Positions 32,286-42,230 are shown, counted from the first letter of the stretch. The stretch is DNA of 60,228 nucleotides from an uncultured Prevotella sp. (GCA_947167845.1 CAMVJQ010000006.1:1-60228), one strand, 5' to 3'. Notes: generated by a model not told the origin, from the letters alone. Translations and numbers: made by a program.

Positions 32286-33236
32286 ATGACTATCGAGCAT
32301 AAAATGATTTGGAACGAGGCCAGGGACTATATGTTCATAGCCCTTGGCCTCGCCATTTACACCATCGCCTTCACCGTGTTCCTGATGCCCTATCAGATTG
32401 TGGCCGGCGGTGTCACAGGCCTCTCGGCCATCATCTACTATGCCACCGGGTTCCACTTGGAGAACACCTACATCATCATCAACGGCATTCTGCTGGTGGT
32501 CGCACTGAAGATACTGGGCTACAAGTTTCTGATGAAGACCATCTTTGCCATCTTCACGCTCTACTTCATGCTGATGTTTGCCCAGGAAATCATGCCTAAG
32601 CAGGACAACGGACTGCCTTTCAAACTGATGGGTGAGGGACAGGACTTCATGTCGATGATTATCGGCTGTGTGCTGACGGGCATAGCGCTGGCTACCGTCT
32701 TCACCCACAATGGTTCGACAGGCGGTACGGACATTATCGCAGCCTCTGTCAATAAGTTCCACCCAAATGTGACGCTGGGCAACGTGCTGATAGCAGCCGA
32801 CTTCTGTATCATCGGCTCCTGTATGTTCTTTCCTCAGTTTGGCACCTATCTGGAACGAGCCCATAAGGTGATGTTCGGCTTCTGCGTGATGGCTCTGGAG
32901 AACTATACCCTCGACTACGTGATGAATGCCCGCCGACAGTCAGTACAGTTCTTCATCTTCAGCCACAAATGGCAGGAGATAGCCAATGCCATCGGTACGG
33001 AGATGAACCACGGTGTCACCATCCTCGACGGGCACGGCTGGTATACAGGTAAAGATATGAAAGTGCTCTGTATACTGGCCAGAAAGAACGAGAGCGTGAA
33101 TATGTTCCGACTGATCAAGATGATCGACCCGCAGGCCTTCGTCTCGCAGAGTGCCGTCATCGGTGTCTATGGCGAAGGCTTCGACGAGATGCGTGTAAAG
33201 ATCAAGAAAAAGAAGAATGAGACAACGAAAGAATGA
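32286..33236 (+). CDS. YitT family membrane protein (DUF161/DUF2179)
   Basis: A 316-residue protein with five or six hydrophobic helices (to about residue 205) containing [15 protein letters not shown] and [14 protein letters not shown], followed by a soluble DUF2179 domain (about 235-310) with [13 protein letters not shown] and DPQAFVSQS. This is the YitT/YqfU family; function unknown. It begins one base after leuS and overlaps rdgB by four bases (33233-33236), so the three genes are co-transcribed. Confidence 0.9.
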   Translation: MTIEHKMIWNEARDYMFIALGLAIYTIAFTVFLMPYQIVAGGVTGLSAIIYYATGFHLENTYIIINGILLVVALKILGYKFLMKTIFAIFTLYFMLMFAQEIMPKQDNGLPFKLMGEGQDFMSMIIGCVLTGIALATVFTHNGSTGGTDIIAASVNKFHPNVTLGNVLIAADFCIIGSCMFFPQFGTYLERAHKVMFGFCVMALENYTLDYVMNARRQSVQFFIFSHKWQEIANAIGTEMNHGVTILDGHGWYTGKDMKVLCILARKNESVNMFRLIKMIDPQAFVSQSAVIGVYGEGFDEMRVKIKKKKNETTKE

Positions 33237-33862
33237 AAATAGTATTTGCAACAAACAATCAGCATAAACTTGACGAGATACGCAGCATCCTGGGTGAGCG
33301 CATCGAAGTGCTCTCACTGAAAGATATCGGCTGCGATGTGGATATACCCGAAACAGGCACCACACTCGAAGAGAATGCCCTCCAGAAGGCACAGTACGTC
33401 TATGACCATTATCATATAGACTGTTTTGCCGACGATACTGGTCTTGAAGTAGATGCCCTGAACGGTGCGCCAGGTGTCTATTCTGCCCGCTATGCCAATA
33501 TGGCCGATGACAGTTCAGCCTCACATGATGCCGAGGCCAATATGACACGTCTTTTGAAAGAATTAGGAGAAAATAACAATCGTCGTGCAAGATTTCGCAC
33601 CGTAATCGCGTTAATACAGAAGAAAGACGTCTGTCCCTGTGGCTGTAGCAGTATCAAGGATATTCACAAGTTTGAAGGTATCGTCAACGGTGAAATCATC
33701 CGAGAGCGTAGGGGAGGGGAGGGCTTCGGCTATGACCCCATCTTTCAGCCCGAAGGCTATGACAAGACGTTTGCCGAACTGGGGCTGGACATCAAAAACC
33801 ACATCAGCCATCGGGCAAGGGCCGTTGCGAAACTCTGTAAGTATCTGAAGAATAAACAATAG
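33233..33862 (+). CDS. rdgB: dITP/XTP pyrophosphatase
   Basis: RdgB/HAM1 (209 aa) hydrolyses the non-canonical nucleotides ITP, dITP and XTP, cleaning the pool. The N-terminal [30 protein letters not shown] and GFGYDPIF motifs are the family set. The start overlaps the previous stop (ATGA). porZ follows 30 bases later. Confidence 0.95.
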   Translation: MKIVFATNNQHKLDEIRSILGERIEVLSLKDIGCDVDIPETGTTLEENALQKAQYVYDHYHIDCFADDTGLEVDALNGAPGVYSARYANMADDSSASHDAEANMTRLLKELGENNNRRARFRTVIALIQKKDVCPCGCSSIKDIHKFEGIVNGEIIRERRGGEGFGYDPIFQPEGYDKTFAELGLDIKNHISHRARAVAKLCKYLKNKQ

Positions 33863-33892
33863 ATAAACAAAAAACAATTAAATAATAAACTT

Positions 33893-35956
33893 ATGCTGAG
33901 GAACATTCAACAATTTGTGACGAGACAAGGCCGAAAGCCAATAGGTTTATTACTGATTGTTTTTTGTATGCTATGCAGCCCGGCAAGTGCACAAATCGGC
34001 ACGTGGCGTAACTACCTGTCGTACCATGAGGTTCAGGATATCTGTGCTGCCGACCAGTATCTGTTCGTTCTGGCCTCCAACGGACTCTACCAATATAATA
34101 AGAACGACCAGAGCATCACGACTTACGACAAAGCGAACGGACTGAGCGATACTTACATTACCCACATTGCCTGGTGCCAGCAGGCCAAGCGACTGATTGC
34201 CGTCTATGAAGACTCGAATATAGACCTCGTTGAGACCAATGGCAGCATTACCAATATCAGCAGTATTTACTCCAAAACCTTCACAGGCGACAAGACGCTG
34301 AACAGCATCTATATCTATGGACAGTATGCCTATCTGGCCTGTGGCTTCGGTATCGTCAAACTGGATGTCAAGAATGCAGAGATTAGTGAGACGTATATGT
34401 TCAACCACAGCATAAGCAATGTCGCCATTAAAGACAACTATATCTATGCGGAGTATACCAACGAAGGCAATATCTGCTATGTCAGATCACTTCTCTCAAA
34501 CAATCTGTTAGACATAGGCAACTGGGAATCAACTACGGATGACCTTTCGTCCCTTTTCACTGACAATAACAGCGACTACGACCAAAACATTTCACTCGTC
34601 GAAACCCTGAAACCTGGCGGTCCGAAGTACAACCATTTTTTCTATATGAAGGTTTACAACGGGAAACTCTATACCGTCGGCGGTGGATTTTATCAATTTG
34701 ATAACTTCCAGCGACCAGGCACTGTACAAGTATGGAACAATAACAATTGGACCATTTATCAGGATGACATGAAGCCGGCCTTTGCCGACCGATATCTGGA
34801 CGTGACATCCATAGCGATTGACCCACGTGATGAGAATCACGTCATCGTGGCATCCTGTTCTGGTCTTTATGAATTCAGAAATGAAAAGTTTGTCAAAAAC
34901 CATACGGCAGGAAACACAGACTATTTTGAGTCTGCAGCATCCAATAATAGTCCGGCCTATGTCCGTACAAATGGAGTCATCTATGACAAGGAAGGCAACT
35001 TATACTGCCTGAACAGCGGTTCTACCACAGGCATCATAAAATGGGATAAGGACGGCGAATGGAACGGTATCATGGACGATGCACTCATCGACGAACCAAA
35101 CCATGCGCTGAGAGTGATGAAAAACTCGATAATCGACAGTCGCGGCATACTGTGGTTTGTCAATGCGCATTCAGACAATCCATATCTGTATAGTTACAAT
35201 CCAGAAAATGACGTAATAACAAAATATACCAATTTCGTCAATCAGGACGGTACGAAGATCGCTAATCATTACTCAGAGTGTGTCTGTGAGGATACAGAAG
35301 GAAATATATGGGTAGGAACGGATGTCGGCCCTGTCTATCTGGACAAAGAGAGGATACAGGATAATTCACTGGGCGTCATCCAGTATAAAGTGCCACGTAA
35401 TGACGGCAGCAACTATGCTGACTATCTGCTGGCAAACAACAGTATCAATTGTATGGCAATAGATGGTGGCGGACGCAAGTGGTTTGGAACTGCCAATGAC
35501 GGTGTGTACCTGATCAGTTTTGACAATAATACCCAACTACAGCATTTCACTATCGAGAACAGCAGTCTGCTCAGCAATACCATCGAGTCCATCGCCATTA
35601 ACAATGAAACAGGTGAAGTGTTTTTCGGAACAGACAAAGGGCTTTGTTCTTATGTCAGTGACGCTACAGTTTCAAATACAGAGATGAACAGTGACAATGT
35701 GCTGGCTTATCCGAATCCTGTAGAGCCTGGTTATACGGGCTTGATTACCGTCACAGGCCTTTCATTCAATGCGGATGTCAAAATACTGTCCTCCAATGGT
35801 GCACTTATAAAAGAGGGACGCAGTAATGGAGGAACTTTCATCTGGGACGGAAAAGACAAAAATGGCAAGAGTGTAGCCAGCGGAATATATATGGTGGCCA
35901 CGGCTACCAGCGATGGAAAGAAAGGGATTGTATGTAAAATAGCAGTCGTAAAATGA
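33893..35956 (+). CDS. porZ: Type IX secretion system surface protein PorZ
   Basis: A 687-residue exported protein (signal peptide about 14-33, SPASAQ). The N-terminus IGTWRNYLSYHEVQDICAA and two seven-bladed-propeller-like halves (about 40-340 and 350-600) with GLYEF, GNIWVGTDVGPVYL and GGGRKWFGT blades are typical of PorZ. The last 80 residues (ILSSNGALIKEGRSNGG, IYMVATATSD, CKIAVVK) are a CTD-like domain. In Porphyromonas gingivalis PorZ sits on the cell surface with the PorU sortase and binds A-LPS. It indicates a functional T9SS elsewhere in the genome. Confidence 0.85.
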   Translation: MLRNIQQFVTRQGRKPIGLLLIVFCMLCSPASAQIGTWRNYLSYHEVQDICAADQYLFVLASNGLYQYNKNDQSITTYDKANGLSDTYITHIAWCQQAKRLIAVYEDSNIDLVETNGSITNISSIYSKTFTGDKTLNSIYIYGQYAYLACGFGIVKLDVKNAEISETYMFNHSISNVAIKDNYIYAEYTNEGNICYVRSLLSNNLLDIGNWESTTDDLSSLFTDNNSDYDQNISLVETLKPGGPKYNHFFYMKVYNGKLYTVGGGFYQFDNFQRPGTVQVWNNNNWTIYQDDMKPAFADRYLDVTSIAIDPRDENHVIVASCSGLYEFRNEKFVKNHTAGNTDYFESAASNNSPAYVRTNGVIYDKEGNLYCLNSGSTTGIIKWDKDGEWNGIMDDALIDEPNHALRVMKNSIIDSRGILWFVNAHSDNPYLYSYNPENDVITKYTNFVNQDGTKIANHYSECVCEDTEGNIWVGTDVGPVYLDKERIQDNSLGVIQYKVPRNDGSNYADYLLANNSINCMAIDGGGRKWFGTANDGVYLISFDNNTQLQHFTIENSSLLSNTIESIAINNETGEVFFGTDKGLCSYVSDATVSNTEMNSDNVLAYPNPVEPGYTGLITVTGLSFNADVKILSSNGALIKEGRSNGGTFIWDGKDKNGKSVASGIYMVATATSDGKKGIVCKIAVVK

Positions 35957-35960
35957 AAAT

Positions 35961-35994
35961 GAATGCTGGAGTGATCAACTCAACTCCAGCATTC
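35961..35994. terminator. Bidirectional terminator between porZ and nadA
   Basis: GAATGCTGGAGT (35961-35972) and ACTCCAGCATTC (35983-35994) form a perfect 12-bp stem. The right arm lies within the last codons of nadA. TTTCTATA follows on the plus strand. Confidence 0.75.
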
Positions 35995-36967
35995 TTTCTA
36001 TAGGTTTCACTGCCTCCTTGGCAATTTCAGGATCAACCTCAACGGAAGGCCAGCCGTATTTCAGACAGTTGTAAATCTTCAGCAGCGAATTCATCTTCAT
36101 ATACTGACACTCATTGCACGAGCATTCCAGCCCGCTCTCACTGATTTCAGGAGGCACAGGGATAAAATCCTTATCAGGACAAGTACGCTGCATCTCATGC
36201 AGAATACCGGCCTCTGTAGCCACAATAAACCGCTTCTTGTCACTCTGCTGCGCATACTGGAGCATCGTGGCCGTACTGCCCTTCACATCCGCCAAAGCCA
36301 AGACAGGGCCTTTACACTCCAAGTGAGCCATCACGACGGCATCAGGATATCGCTGTTTCAGTTCGAGTATCTTGCTTACCGAGAAACGTTCGTGAACATG
36401 ACAACCACCATTCCAGAGCAGCATCTGTCGACCTGTCACCTCATTAATATAGTTGCCAAGATTATAGTCAGGACCGAAAATAAGTTTAGCATCCTGAGGC
36501 AACTGATCCACTACCTTCTTCGCATTACCGGAAGTGACGACTACATCCGTCAGGGCCTTCACGGCTGCTGTCGTATTGACATACGATACCACCTGATAGC
36601 CAGGATGCTCTTCTTTGAACTTCTTCAGATCTTCGGCCTTGCAAGAGTCAGCCAATGAACAGCCGGCATTCAAGTCAGGACAGAGTACAGTCTTGTCTGG
36701 TGACAACAATTTACACGTCTCAGCCATAAAATGAACACCACACATCACCATTATCTTTGCATCCGTCTCTGCAGCCTTACGTGCCAAAGCCAGTGAGTCG
36801 CCTACAAAGTCGGCTATCTCCTGAATCTCACCTATCGTGTAATAGTGGGCCAGGATAATGGCATCCTTCTCTTTACACATCTGCCTGATCTCAGCCTTCA
36901 GGTCAGTACCTTCTGCTACCGGCTCATCAATGAAACCTTGTTTAATCCACTCCTTTTTCAACATCAC
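35975..36967 (-). CDS. nadA: Quinolinate synthase
   Basis: NadA (330 aa) condenses iminoaspartate with dihydroxyacetone phosphate to quinolinate in NAD synthesis, using a 4Fe-4S cluster. Candidate cluster cysteines lie in LNAGCSLADSC, AHLECKGP and GLECSCNECQYM, and substrate motifs include ILAHYYTIGEIQEIADFVGDS. The reading frame starts MMLKKEW; either Met (36967 or 36964) could be used. No nadB or nadC is adjacent. The gene starts at the edge of a candidate replication origin. Confidence 0.95.
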   Translation of the reverse strand: MMLKKEWIKQGFIDEPVAEGTDLKAEIRQMCKEKDAIILAHYYTIGEIQEIADFVGDSLALARKAAETDAKIMVMCGVHFMAETCKLLSPDKTVLCPDLNAGCSLADSCKAEDLKKFKEEHPGYQVVSYVNTTAAVKALTDVVVTSGNAKKVVDQLPQDAKLIFGPDYNLGNYINEVTGRQMLLWNGGCHVHERFSVSKILELKQRYPDAVVMAHLECKGPVLALADVKGSTATMLQYAQQSDKKRFIVATEAGILHEMQRTCPDKDFIPVPPEISESGLECSCNECQYMKMNSLLKIYNCLKYGWPSVEVDPEIAKEAVKPIERMLELS

Positions 36968-37367
36968 AATAATATATTTTATTTTTTTTCTTTTCTTTAA
37001 AAAATAAGAATGAGTAGTATGATATGCCGTGAATAAGTTGAAAACTTTCTGCCTCTTTTCTTGCCAGATAAGTTATTCTTTCAGTATTTCACGTTATTCG
37101 TACACTCTGTGGATAGTTTCTTATTGATAATGAGCATCAAAGCAGGCTTATCCACTATTTCTGATTTTGGTGCAAAATTAATAAGTTTATATCTTTTTTC
37201 AGCAAAAAACAGTGGAAATCTTTCGAAAATCGTTTGAATAAGTCTGTGAATATCCCCTCAGAATATCTGTTACTGGGATATTTATGAATAATTAGTTTAG
37301 TTTTCCACACAGTTATCCACTGTTTTTCCACAAAAAAATAAGGTGACCGTCGCCACCTTATTTATAA
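36968..37367. other. oriC: Candidate chromosomal replication origin (oriC)
   Basis: A 400-bp AT-rich stretch without genes holds a cluster of DnaA-box-like 9-mers (consensus TTATCCACA): 37028-37036 (TTATTCACG on minus), 37108-37116 (CTATCCACA on minus), 37148-37156 (TTATCCACT), 37245-37253 (ATATTCACA on minus), 37301-37309 (TTTTCCACA), 37313-37321 (TTATCCACT) and 37324-37332 (TTTTCCACA). The last three are closely packed in one direction. A T-rich tract, 36977-36997, could be the unwinding element. No dnaA or dnaN is adjacent, which is normal in this phylum. Confidence 0.6.
37337..37362 (-). terminator. Terminator after the rubredoxin gene
   Basis: AATAAGGTG (37337-37345) and CACCTTATT (37354-37362) form a stem; on the minus strand it is followed by a run of seven T. 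It lies six bases past the rubredoxin stop and next to the last DnaA-like box. Confidence 0.8.
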
Positions 37368-37532
37368 TTAGTCATCCACTGGAGAGAAATCACTCTTGCC
37401 GACTCCGCAGACGGGGCAAACCCAATCCTCAGGGATGTCTTCGAATGCTGTTCCAGGAGCAATACCGCCATCAGCGTCTCCCTCAGCGGGATCATAGACG
37501 TAACCACATACGTCGCAAACATACTTTTTCAT
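37368..37532 (-). CDS. Rubredoxin
   Basis: A 54-residue one-iron electron carrier, complete. The two metal-binding knuckles are [12 protein letters not shown] (Cys6, Cys9) and [10 protein letters not shown] (Cys39, Cys42 or thereabouts), with the family segment DWVCP and an acidic surface. Rubredoxins serve oxygen and peroxide detoxification in anaerobes. It starts 13 bases after the glycosyltransferase stop, so it is the last gene of a three-gene minus-strand operon, and it has its own terminator. Confidence 0.96.
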   Translation of the reverse strand: MKKYVCDVCGYVYDPAEGDADGGIAPGTAFEDIPEDWVCPVCGVGKSDFSPVDD

Positions 37533-37545
37533 AATCGTACTTGTT

Positions 37546-38601
37546 TTAGGGGTTATTAATAATTGTATCTATTCTCTCAACAATCCGCTCGGGCGGAATG
37601 TTCTTCATACATGCAAAATCACCTCGATGGCAGGGTTTCTGACCATAGATACTGCAGGGGCGACACTCCAGATCCAGTTGGATGGCATTCTCCTTCGGCT
37701 GTCCGAAACCCATAAATCCAGCGTATGGGTGAGTGGCGCCCCAGACACTGACTACTGGGATGTTGGTAAGCGAAGCCAGGTGCATATTCGCTGAGTCCAT
37801 TGACAACATGACGTTGAGATGACTCATGACAATCAGTTCCTGATACATGTTTTCCACATATCGGTTGACCCATATACACTGTCGATATTGGGCACACCAT
37901 AAGTGAAAGTAGTGTTCTTCCTTTTCACCCCGTCCGAAGAAGAAGATACGACACTTTGGATATTTCTCCAGCAATGAGTGAATCACTTGCTCCATTAGTC
38001 GGGGAGGGTAGACCTTTCCTTCGTGGGCTGCAAAAGGTGCGATGCCTATCCATTGCTCAAAATTCTTCTTAGGACCTATCTCCTTGGGCAGCAAGTTCAA
38101 ATTACCACCCTCTTCAGGGAAGATGGAGTGGAACTGTTGTATATCCACAGGATAGCCCAGCCGCTCAAACACTTCCAGATAGTTGTCGAATGAAGTGGGC
38201 AGTTGCCTTTTCACTTTATTTTTAAATGAGACCAATTGCCGGCGATCCTTACGCCGCTTATTGATATGCTCCACCCGATAGTGCCCCATATTAAATCTCA
38301 TCCGCAGGTATTCAGAGCGCAGCACGTTGTGCAGGTCGGCCACCTTTGTGAATTGTTTGGCAGTCAGACGACGATAAAGTGCATTGAGTCCTTTGATGCC
38401 ATGATACTCTACCTTCAAGTCGGCCTCCATGAAATTTACATTGGGAGCCAAATCATCAAAGAGTACACGGGCATACTTCCTACTCAGCACGGTGATACGG
38501 ATATCTGGATACTGATGAGCCAGCGACCATACGACGGGTACAGTCATGGCAATGTCACCTAAAGATGAAAATCGGATAACTAGTATATGCTCTTTCTTCA
38601 C
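37546..38601 (-). CDS. Glycosyltransferase family 9 (heptosyltransferase-like)
   Basis: A 351-residue GT-B enzyme of family 9, which transfers heptose or related sugars to the lipopolysaccharide core. [20 protein letters not shown] at the start, a central [13 protein letters not shown] and [18 protein letters not shown] in the C-terminal nucleotide-sugar domain fit the family. A Cys-rich end ([21 protein letters not shown]) is typical of Bacteroidetes members. It overlaps the DUF4254 gene by four bases. Confidence 0.92.
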   Translation of the reverse strand: MKKEHILVIRFSSLGDIAMTVPVVWSLAHQYPDIRITVLSRKYARVLFDDLAPNVNFMEADLKVEYHGIKGLNALYRRLTAKQFTKVADLHNVLRSEYLRMRFNMGHYRVEHINKRRKDRRQLVSFKNKVKRQLPTSFDNYLEVFERLGYPVDIQQFHSIFPEEGGNLNLLPKEIGPKKNFEQWIGIAPFAAHEGKVYPPRLMEQVIHSLLEKYPKCRIFFFGRGEKEEHYFHLWCAQYRQCIWVNRYVENMYQELIVMSHLNVMLSMDSANMHLASLTNIPVVSVWGATHPYAGFMGFGQPKENAIQLDLECRPCSIYGQKPCHRGDFACMKNIPPERIVERIDTIINNP

Positions 38602-39200
38602 TTCTTATATAGTATGGGATTAGTAGAAGGGTCGTTGTACATTTTCATCTGCCGATACACCTTCATATATTTGCGGCCTTCAGCAATATCCTCCAGCAAC
38701 TGGTCGATAGCCAGCGAGAGGTCCTTTTGCTGTTCCAGCAGTACGGCGAGTTTTGCCTTGCATCTGTCGATATGCTCCGCAGAGGCATCCTGACGGTCCA
38801 CTTGTTCCTGCATGTGATAGATTTTCAGCGCAAGGATACTCAGACGGTCGACAGCCCAAGCCGGACTCTCAGTGTTCAGTCTGGCATCCTTCAATGGTGT
38901 CACGTTACTGTAATACTGACGGAAGTATGAATCAATTTCCTCCACCAGGTCAGTACGGTCCTGATTACTCTTGTCGATGCGCCTTTTCAGTTTGAGCGCT
39001 TCTATCGGGTCGATATGAGGATCGCGGATAATATCTTCGAAATGCCATTGGACGGTGTCGATCCAGCATTTCAGATAGAGGCTGTACTCGATACTGTCGG
39101 TTTCGTAAGGATTATGAATGGGCGTATCTACATTATCTGTCAGATGATAGTCTTTAATCACCTGATTGAAGATGCGGTTGGCTTGTTCTGTAAACGACAT
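38598..39200 (-). CDS. DUF4254 family protein
   Basis: A 200-residue, helical, soluble protein of the DUF4254 family, which in Bacteroidetes commonly precedes a family 9 glycosyltransferase as here (four-base overlap). Conserved segments are NPYETDSIEYSLYLKCWIDT and AWAVDRLSILALKIYHM. Function unknown, presumably linked to surface glycan assembly. The start MSFTEQANR at 39200 is preferred; ATG at 39206 is also in frame. Confidence 0.88.
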   Translation of the reverse strand: MSFTEQANRIFNQVIKDYHLTDNVDTPIHNPYETDSIEYSLYLKCWIDTVQWHFEDIIRDPHIDPIEALKLKRRIDKSNQDRTDLVEEIDSYFRQYYSNVTPLKDARLNTESPAWAVDRLSILALKIYHMQEQVDRQDASAEHIDRCKAKLAVLLEQQKDLSLAIDQLLEDIAEGRKYMKVYRQMKMYNDPSTNPILYKK

Positions 39201-39228
39201 AATCACCTTATTTAAAATAGTTATGGTG

Positions 39229-39259
39229 CAAAACTACAGAAAGTTTTTCAATTAACCAA
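39229..39259 (-). promoter_or_regulatory. Promoter of the DUF4254-GT9-rubredoxin operon
   Basis: On the minus strand, TAGTTTTG (39229-39236) with TTG (39257-39259) 20 bases upstream. Confidence 0.55.
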
Positions 39260-39381
39260 CTAATTATTAATATTTTCATCTAATTTTGCATTTTTATGGT
39301 TGGTAACGCACACAAAAACGTTCTTTTTATGCACAATTACACTATAAATGTGCAAAGTGGAGTCACTTTTTCTTAAAAAAG

Positions 39382-39413
39382 TTTGCGTAAGTGAAAGAAA
39401 ATGTGTTACTTTG
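39382..39413 (+). promoter_or_regulatory. Promoter of acpP
   Basis: TTTG (39382-39385), 20 bases, TTACTTTG (39406-39413), a near match to TAnnTTTG. The leader to the ATG at 39488 is about 70 bases and has the sequence AAAACGGCAAAAGCCGTCTTTTTTC, a hairpin with a T-run that could attenuate. Confidence 0.55.
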
Positions 39414-39421
39414 CACCCCGA

Positions 39422-39446
39422 AAACGGCAAAAGCCGTCTTTTTTCA
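39422..39446 (+). promoter_or_regulatory. Hairpin in the acpP leader
   Basis: ACGGC and GCCGT (39423-39437) form a short stem followed by CTTTTTTC, a terminator-like structure between promoter and acpP. It may set acpP expression or be an RNA 5' end stabiliser. The evidence is only the fold. Confidence 0.4.
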
Positions 39447-39487
39447 AGATAGCAAATACATTATTAACATTTTAAAGAAAGAAAATT

Positions 39488-39724
39488 ATGTCAGAAATTG
39501 AAAGCAAAGTAAAGGCTATTATCGTAGACAAACTGGGTGTTGATGAGGCAGAGGTAAAGCCCGAAGCAAGTTTCACAAATGATCTGGGCGCAGATTCACT
39601 GGATACTGTAGAGCTTATTATGGAGTTTGAGAAGGAATTCGGTATCTCTATTCCCGACGATAAGGCTGAGAAGATTGGCACCGTTGGTGATGCTATCGCT
39701 TATATCGAGGAGAACGCAAAATAA
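39488..39724 (+). CDS. acpP: Acyl carrier protein
   Basis: AcpP (78 aa) carries growing acyl chains on phosphopantetheine at Ser37 in [12 protein letters not shown]. It is acidic and of standard length. It leads the fatty-acid gene group acpP, fabF, rnc; a 65-base gap separates it from fabF. Its RNA is probably abundant, in keeping with the strong promoter. Confidence 0.98.
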   Translation: MSEIESKVKAIIVDKLGVDEAEVKPEASFTNDLGADSLDTVELIMEFEKEFGISIPDDKAEKIGTVGDAIAYIEENAK

Positions 39725-39789
39725 TTTTTGGTATACAACATAGGGGTTGCTTTGGACTCGAAGCAACCCCTATGCTTTAATTTAAGCTT

Positions 39790-41052
39790 ATGGAATTAAA
39801 AAGAGTAGTTGTAACGGGTCTGGGCGCAGTGACGCCAGTCGGCAACACTCCTGATGAGATGTGGAAAAACCTGCTCAACGGAGTCAGTGGAGCCGCTCCC
39901 ATTACACTTTTCGACGCATCGAAATTTAAGACACAGTTTGCTTGTGAGGTAAAGAACCTCAATGTAAACGACTATCTCGACCGCAAGGAGGCTCGCAAGA
40001 TGGACCGCTACACCCAGTTGGCCATGATTGCTGCCAAGCAGGCTGTCGAGGATAGCGGTATGAACTTGGAGACAGAAGACAAGAATCGTATCGGCGTAGT
40101 CTTCGGCGTGGGCATCGGTGGTATCAAGACCTTCGAGGAAGAAGTGTCCTACTATGCCAAGAACGAGGAGGCTGGTCCGAAGTTCAATCCTTTCTTCATT
40201 CCGAAGATGATTGCCGACATAGCAGCAGGCCAGATATCCATCATGTATGGATTCCATGGTCCCAATTATATCACTTCCAGTGCCTGCGCTTCTTCATCGA
40301 ATGCGCTGGCTGACGCCTTCAATCTGATTCGTCTGGGCAAGGCAAATGCCATCGTTGCCGGTGGTGCCGAGGCTGCCATCTGTGCCACAGGTGTTGGCGG
40401 TTTCAACGCTATGCACGCTCTCTCTACCCGCAACGATGAGCCAGAGAAGGCCAGCCGTCCGTTCAGTGCCAGTCGCGACGGATTCATCATGGCTGAAGGC
40501 GCAGGTTGCCTGATCCTGGAGGAGTTGGAGCACGCTAAGGCCCGTGGTGCCAAGATTTATGCTGAGATGGCTGGTGCCGGCATGAGTGCCGATGCTTATC
40601 ACATCACTGCCAGCCATCCTGAGGGACTGGGTGCCAAACTTGTGATGAAGAATGCCCTTGAGGACGCAGAGATGAAGCCTGAGGATATCGATTACATCAA
40701 TGTACACGGCACGTCTACCCACGTGGGTGACATCTCCGAGGCCAAGGCCATCAAGGAGGTGTTTGGCGATGCTGCCTACAAACTGAATATTTCGTCCACA
40801 AAGTCAATGACAGGCCACTTGCTCGGTGCTGCCGGAGCCGTTGAGGCCATGGTTTCCGTATTGTCTGTACAGAACGATATCGTGCCCCCCACCATCAACC
40901 ATGAGGAGGGTGATGAGGATCCTGAGATTGACTATAACCTGAACTTCACATTCAACAAGGCCCAGAAGCGTGAGGTGCGTGCTGCTCTTAGCAATACCTT
41001 CGGATTCGGTGGTCACAATGCGTGTGTGGTTTTCAAAAAATATGTGGATTAA
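39790..41052 (+). CDS. fabF: 3-oxoacyl-[acyl-carrier-protein] synthase II
   Basis: FabF (420 aa) condenses malonyl-ACP with acyl-ACP to lengthen fatty acids. The catalytic triad Cys-His-His is visible: Cys166 in SSACASSSN, His in INVHGTSTHVGD (about 305) and His in MTGHLLGAAGAVEA (about 341). It overlaps the rnc start by 11 bases. Confidence 0.97.
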   Translation: MELKRVVVTGLGAVTPVGNTPDEMWKNLLNGVSGAAPITLFDASKFKTQFACEVKNLNVNDYLDRKEARKMDRYTQLAMIAAKQAVEDSGMNLETEDKNRIGVVFGVGIGGIKTFEEEVSYYAKNEEAGPKFNPFFIPKMIADIAAGQISIMYGFHGPNYITSSACASSSNALADAFNLIRLGKANAIVAGGAEAAICATGVGGFNAMHALSTRNDEPEKASRPFSASRDGFIMAEGAGCLILEELEHAKARGAKIYAEMAGAGMSADAYHITASHPEGLGAKLVMKNALEDAEMKPEDIDYINVHGTSTHVGDISEAKAIKEVFGDAAYKLNISSTKSMTGHLLGAAGAVEAMVSVLSVQNDIVPPTINHEEGDEDPEIDYNLNFTFNKAQKREVRAALSNTFGFGGHNACVVFKKYVD

Positions 41053-42115
41053 TAATCTCATCGACCGCATAAGGCTCCCTTTCCGCAAGGAGAAGGAGCT
41101 TTTTTCGGCTCTCTACGAGATACTCGGCTTCTATCCCCACCATATCGAGTATTATCGCCAGGCACTCTTGCATAAGAGCATCGGCAAGCGCAACGACAAG
41201 GGCAAGCCGCTGAACAATGAGCGGCTGGAGTTCCTTGGTGATGCCATTCTCGATGCTACCGTAGGCCATATTGTCTATAGCCACTACGAGGGTAAGCGTG
41301 AGGGATTCTTGACCAATACCCGTTCTAAACTGGTGAGTCGTGAGACACTGGGCAAACTGGCCAATGAGATGGGGCTTTCGCAACTGATTCTTTCAGCAGG
41401 CCATAGCACGTCGCACAACAGTTATGTGGGCGGCAATGCTTTCGAAGCACTGATAGGTGCCATCTATCTCGACCGTGGCTACGATGTCTGTATGTGGTTC
41501 TGGGAGAACCGTGTCCTCGGCAAGTATATCAATATCGACAAACTGGCTTTCAAGGAGGTCAACTTCAAGTCGAAACTGCTGGAGTGGAGCCAGAAGAATC
41601 GTGTCCGTATAGAATATCGGCTGTTGAAACAGAAGAAGGATGACGATGGTTCGCCTGTCTTCAGTTTCCTCGTGCTGATTGAGGGTGTCGAGGGTGAGTG
41701 TGCTTCAGGCTACTCGAAGAAGGAAGCTCAGCAGCAGGCCTCGAAAGACACGCTGCAGCGCCTGAAGCGCGAACCACAGTTCATTGATGCCATCTTCGCA
41801 GCCAAGAGTGAGCGCACGAAGATGGAGGAAGAGCCGACGATGTCAGTGCCCGATCCGGAGGAGGAGCAGCAGGACTTCATCATCGAACATGAGGATTCGG
41901 TGGAGGAGAAATCGAAAAAAAGTGATTCGAGAAAGTCGAGAATCGCGAAAGCGCCTGCTTCCGAAGAGACGCACGAAGGAGAACAGAGCAAGGAGGATGC
42001 GCCTTCTGCTGAATCGGGCGAAGATGAGTTTGATCTCTCTGACATTTCTCATAAGGAGCAGAGCCGGGAGGACATTATCGCTCAGGCTGAGGCGGCTGCC
42101 TTTGCCGAAGAATGA
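41042..42115 (+). CDS. rnc: Ribonuclease III with long acidic C-terminal tail
   Basis: RNase III (357 aa) cuts double-stranded RNA, as in rRNA maturation. The catalytic domain has NNERLEFLGDAILD (about residues 58-71) and a later GNAFEALIGAIYLD; the dsRNA-binding domain spans about 178-243. Beyond it lies a tail of about 110 residues rich in Glu, Asp, Ser and Lys, absent from most RNase III. The start at 41042 (MWINNLIDRI) is preferred over 40970 because fabF overlaps there. Translation is coupled to fabF. Confidence 0.94.
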   Translation: MWINNLIDRIRLPFRKEKELFSALYEILGFYPHHIEYYRQALLHKSIGKRNDKGKPLNNERLEFLGDAILDATVGHIVYSHYEGKREGFLTNTRSKLVSRETLGKLANEMGLSQLILSAGHSTSHNSYVGGNAFEALIGAIYLDRGYDVCMWFWENRVLGKYINIDKLAFKEVNFKSKLLEWSQKNRVRIEYRLLKQKKDDDGSPVFSFLVLIEGVEGECASGYSKKEAQQQASKDTLQRLKREPQFIDAIFAAKSERTKMEEEPTMSVPDPEEEQQDFIIEHEDSVEEKSKKSDSRKSRIAKAPASEETHEGEQSKEDAPSAESGEDEFDLSDISHKEQSREDIIAQAEAAAFAEE

Positions 42116-42120
42116 CAACA

Positions 42121-42144
42121 AGGCTATCCGGGTCCGGATAGCCT
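42121..42144 (+). terminator. Terminator after rnc
   Basis: AGGCTATCCG (42121-42130) and CGGATAGCCT (42135-42144), then TTGTTTTG. Confidence 0.85.
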
Positions 42145-42204
42145 TTGTTTTGCTATATTAAATAAAAAAAACGTAAATTATTCCCCCATTACAATGGAAT
42201 TACG

Positions 42205-42212
42205 TAATTTTG
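42205..42212 (+). promoter_or_regulatory. Proximal promoter box of the GH3-family gene
   Basis: TAATTTTG at 42205-42212, 19 bases before the ATG at 42231. A clear distal box is not seen. Confidence 0.5.
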
Positions 42213-42230
42213 CACCCAAATTGCGCAATT

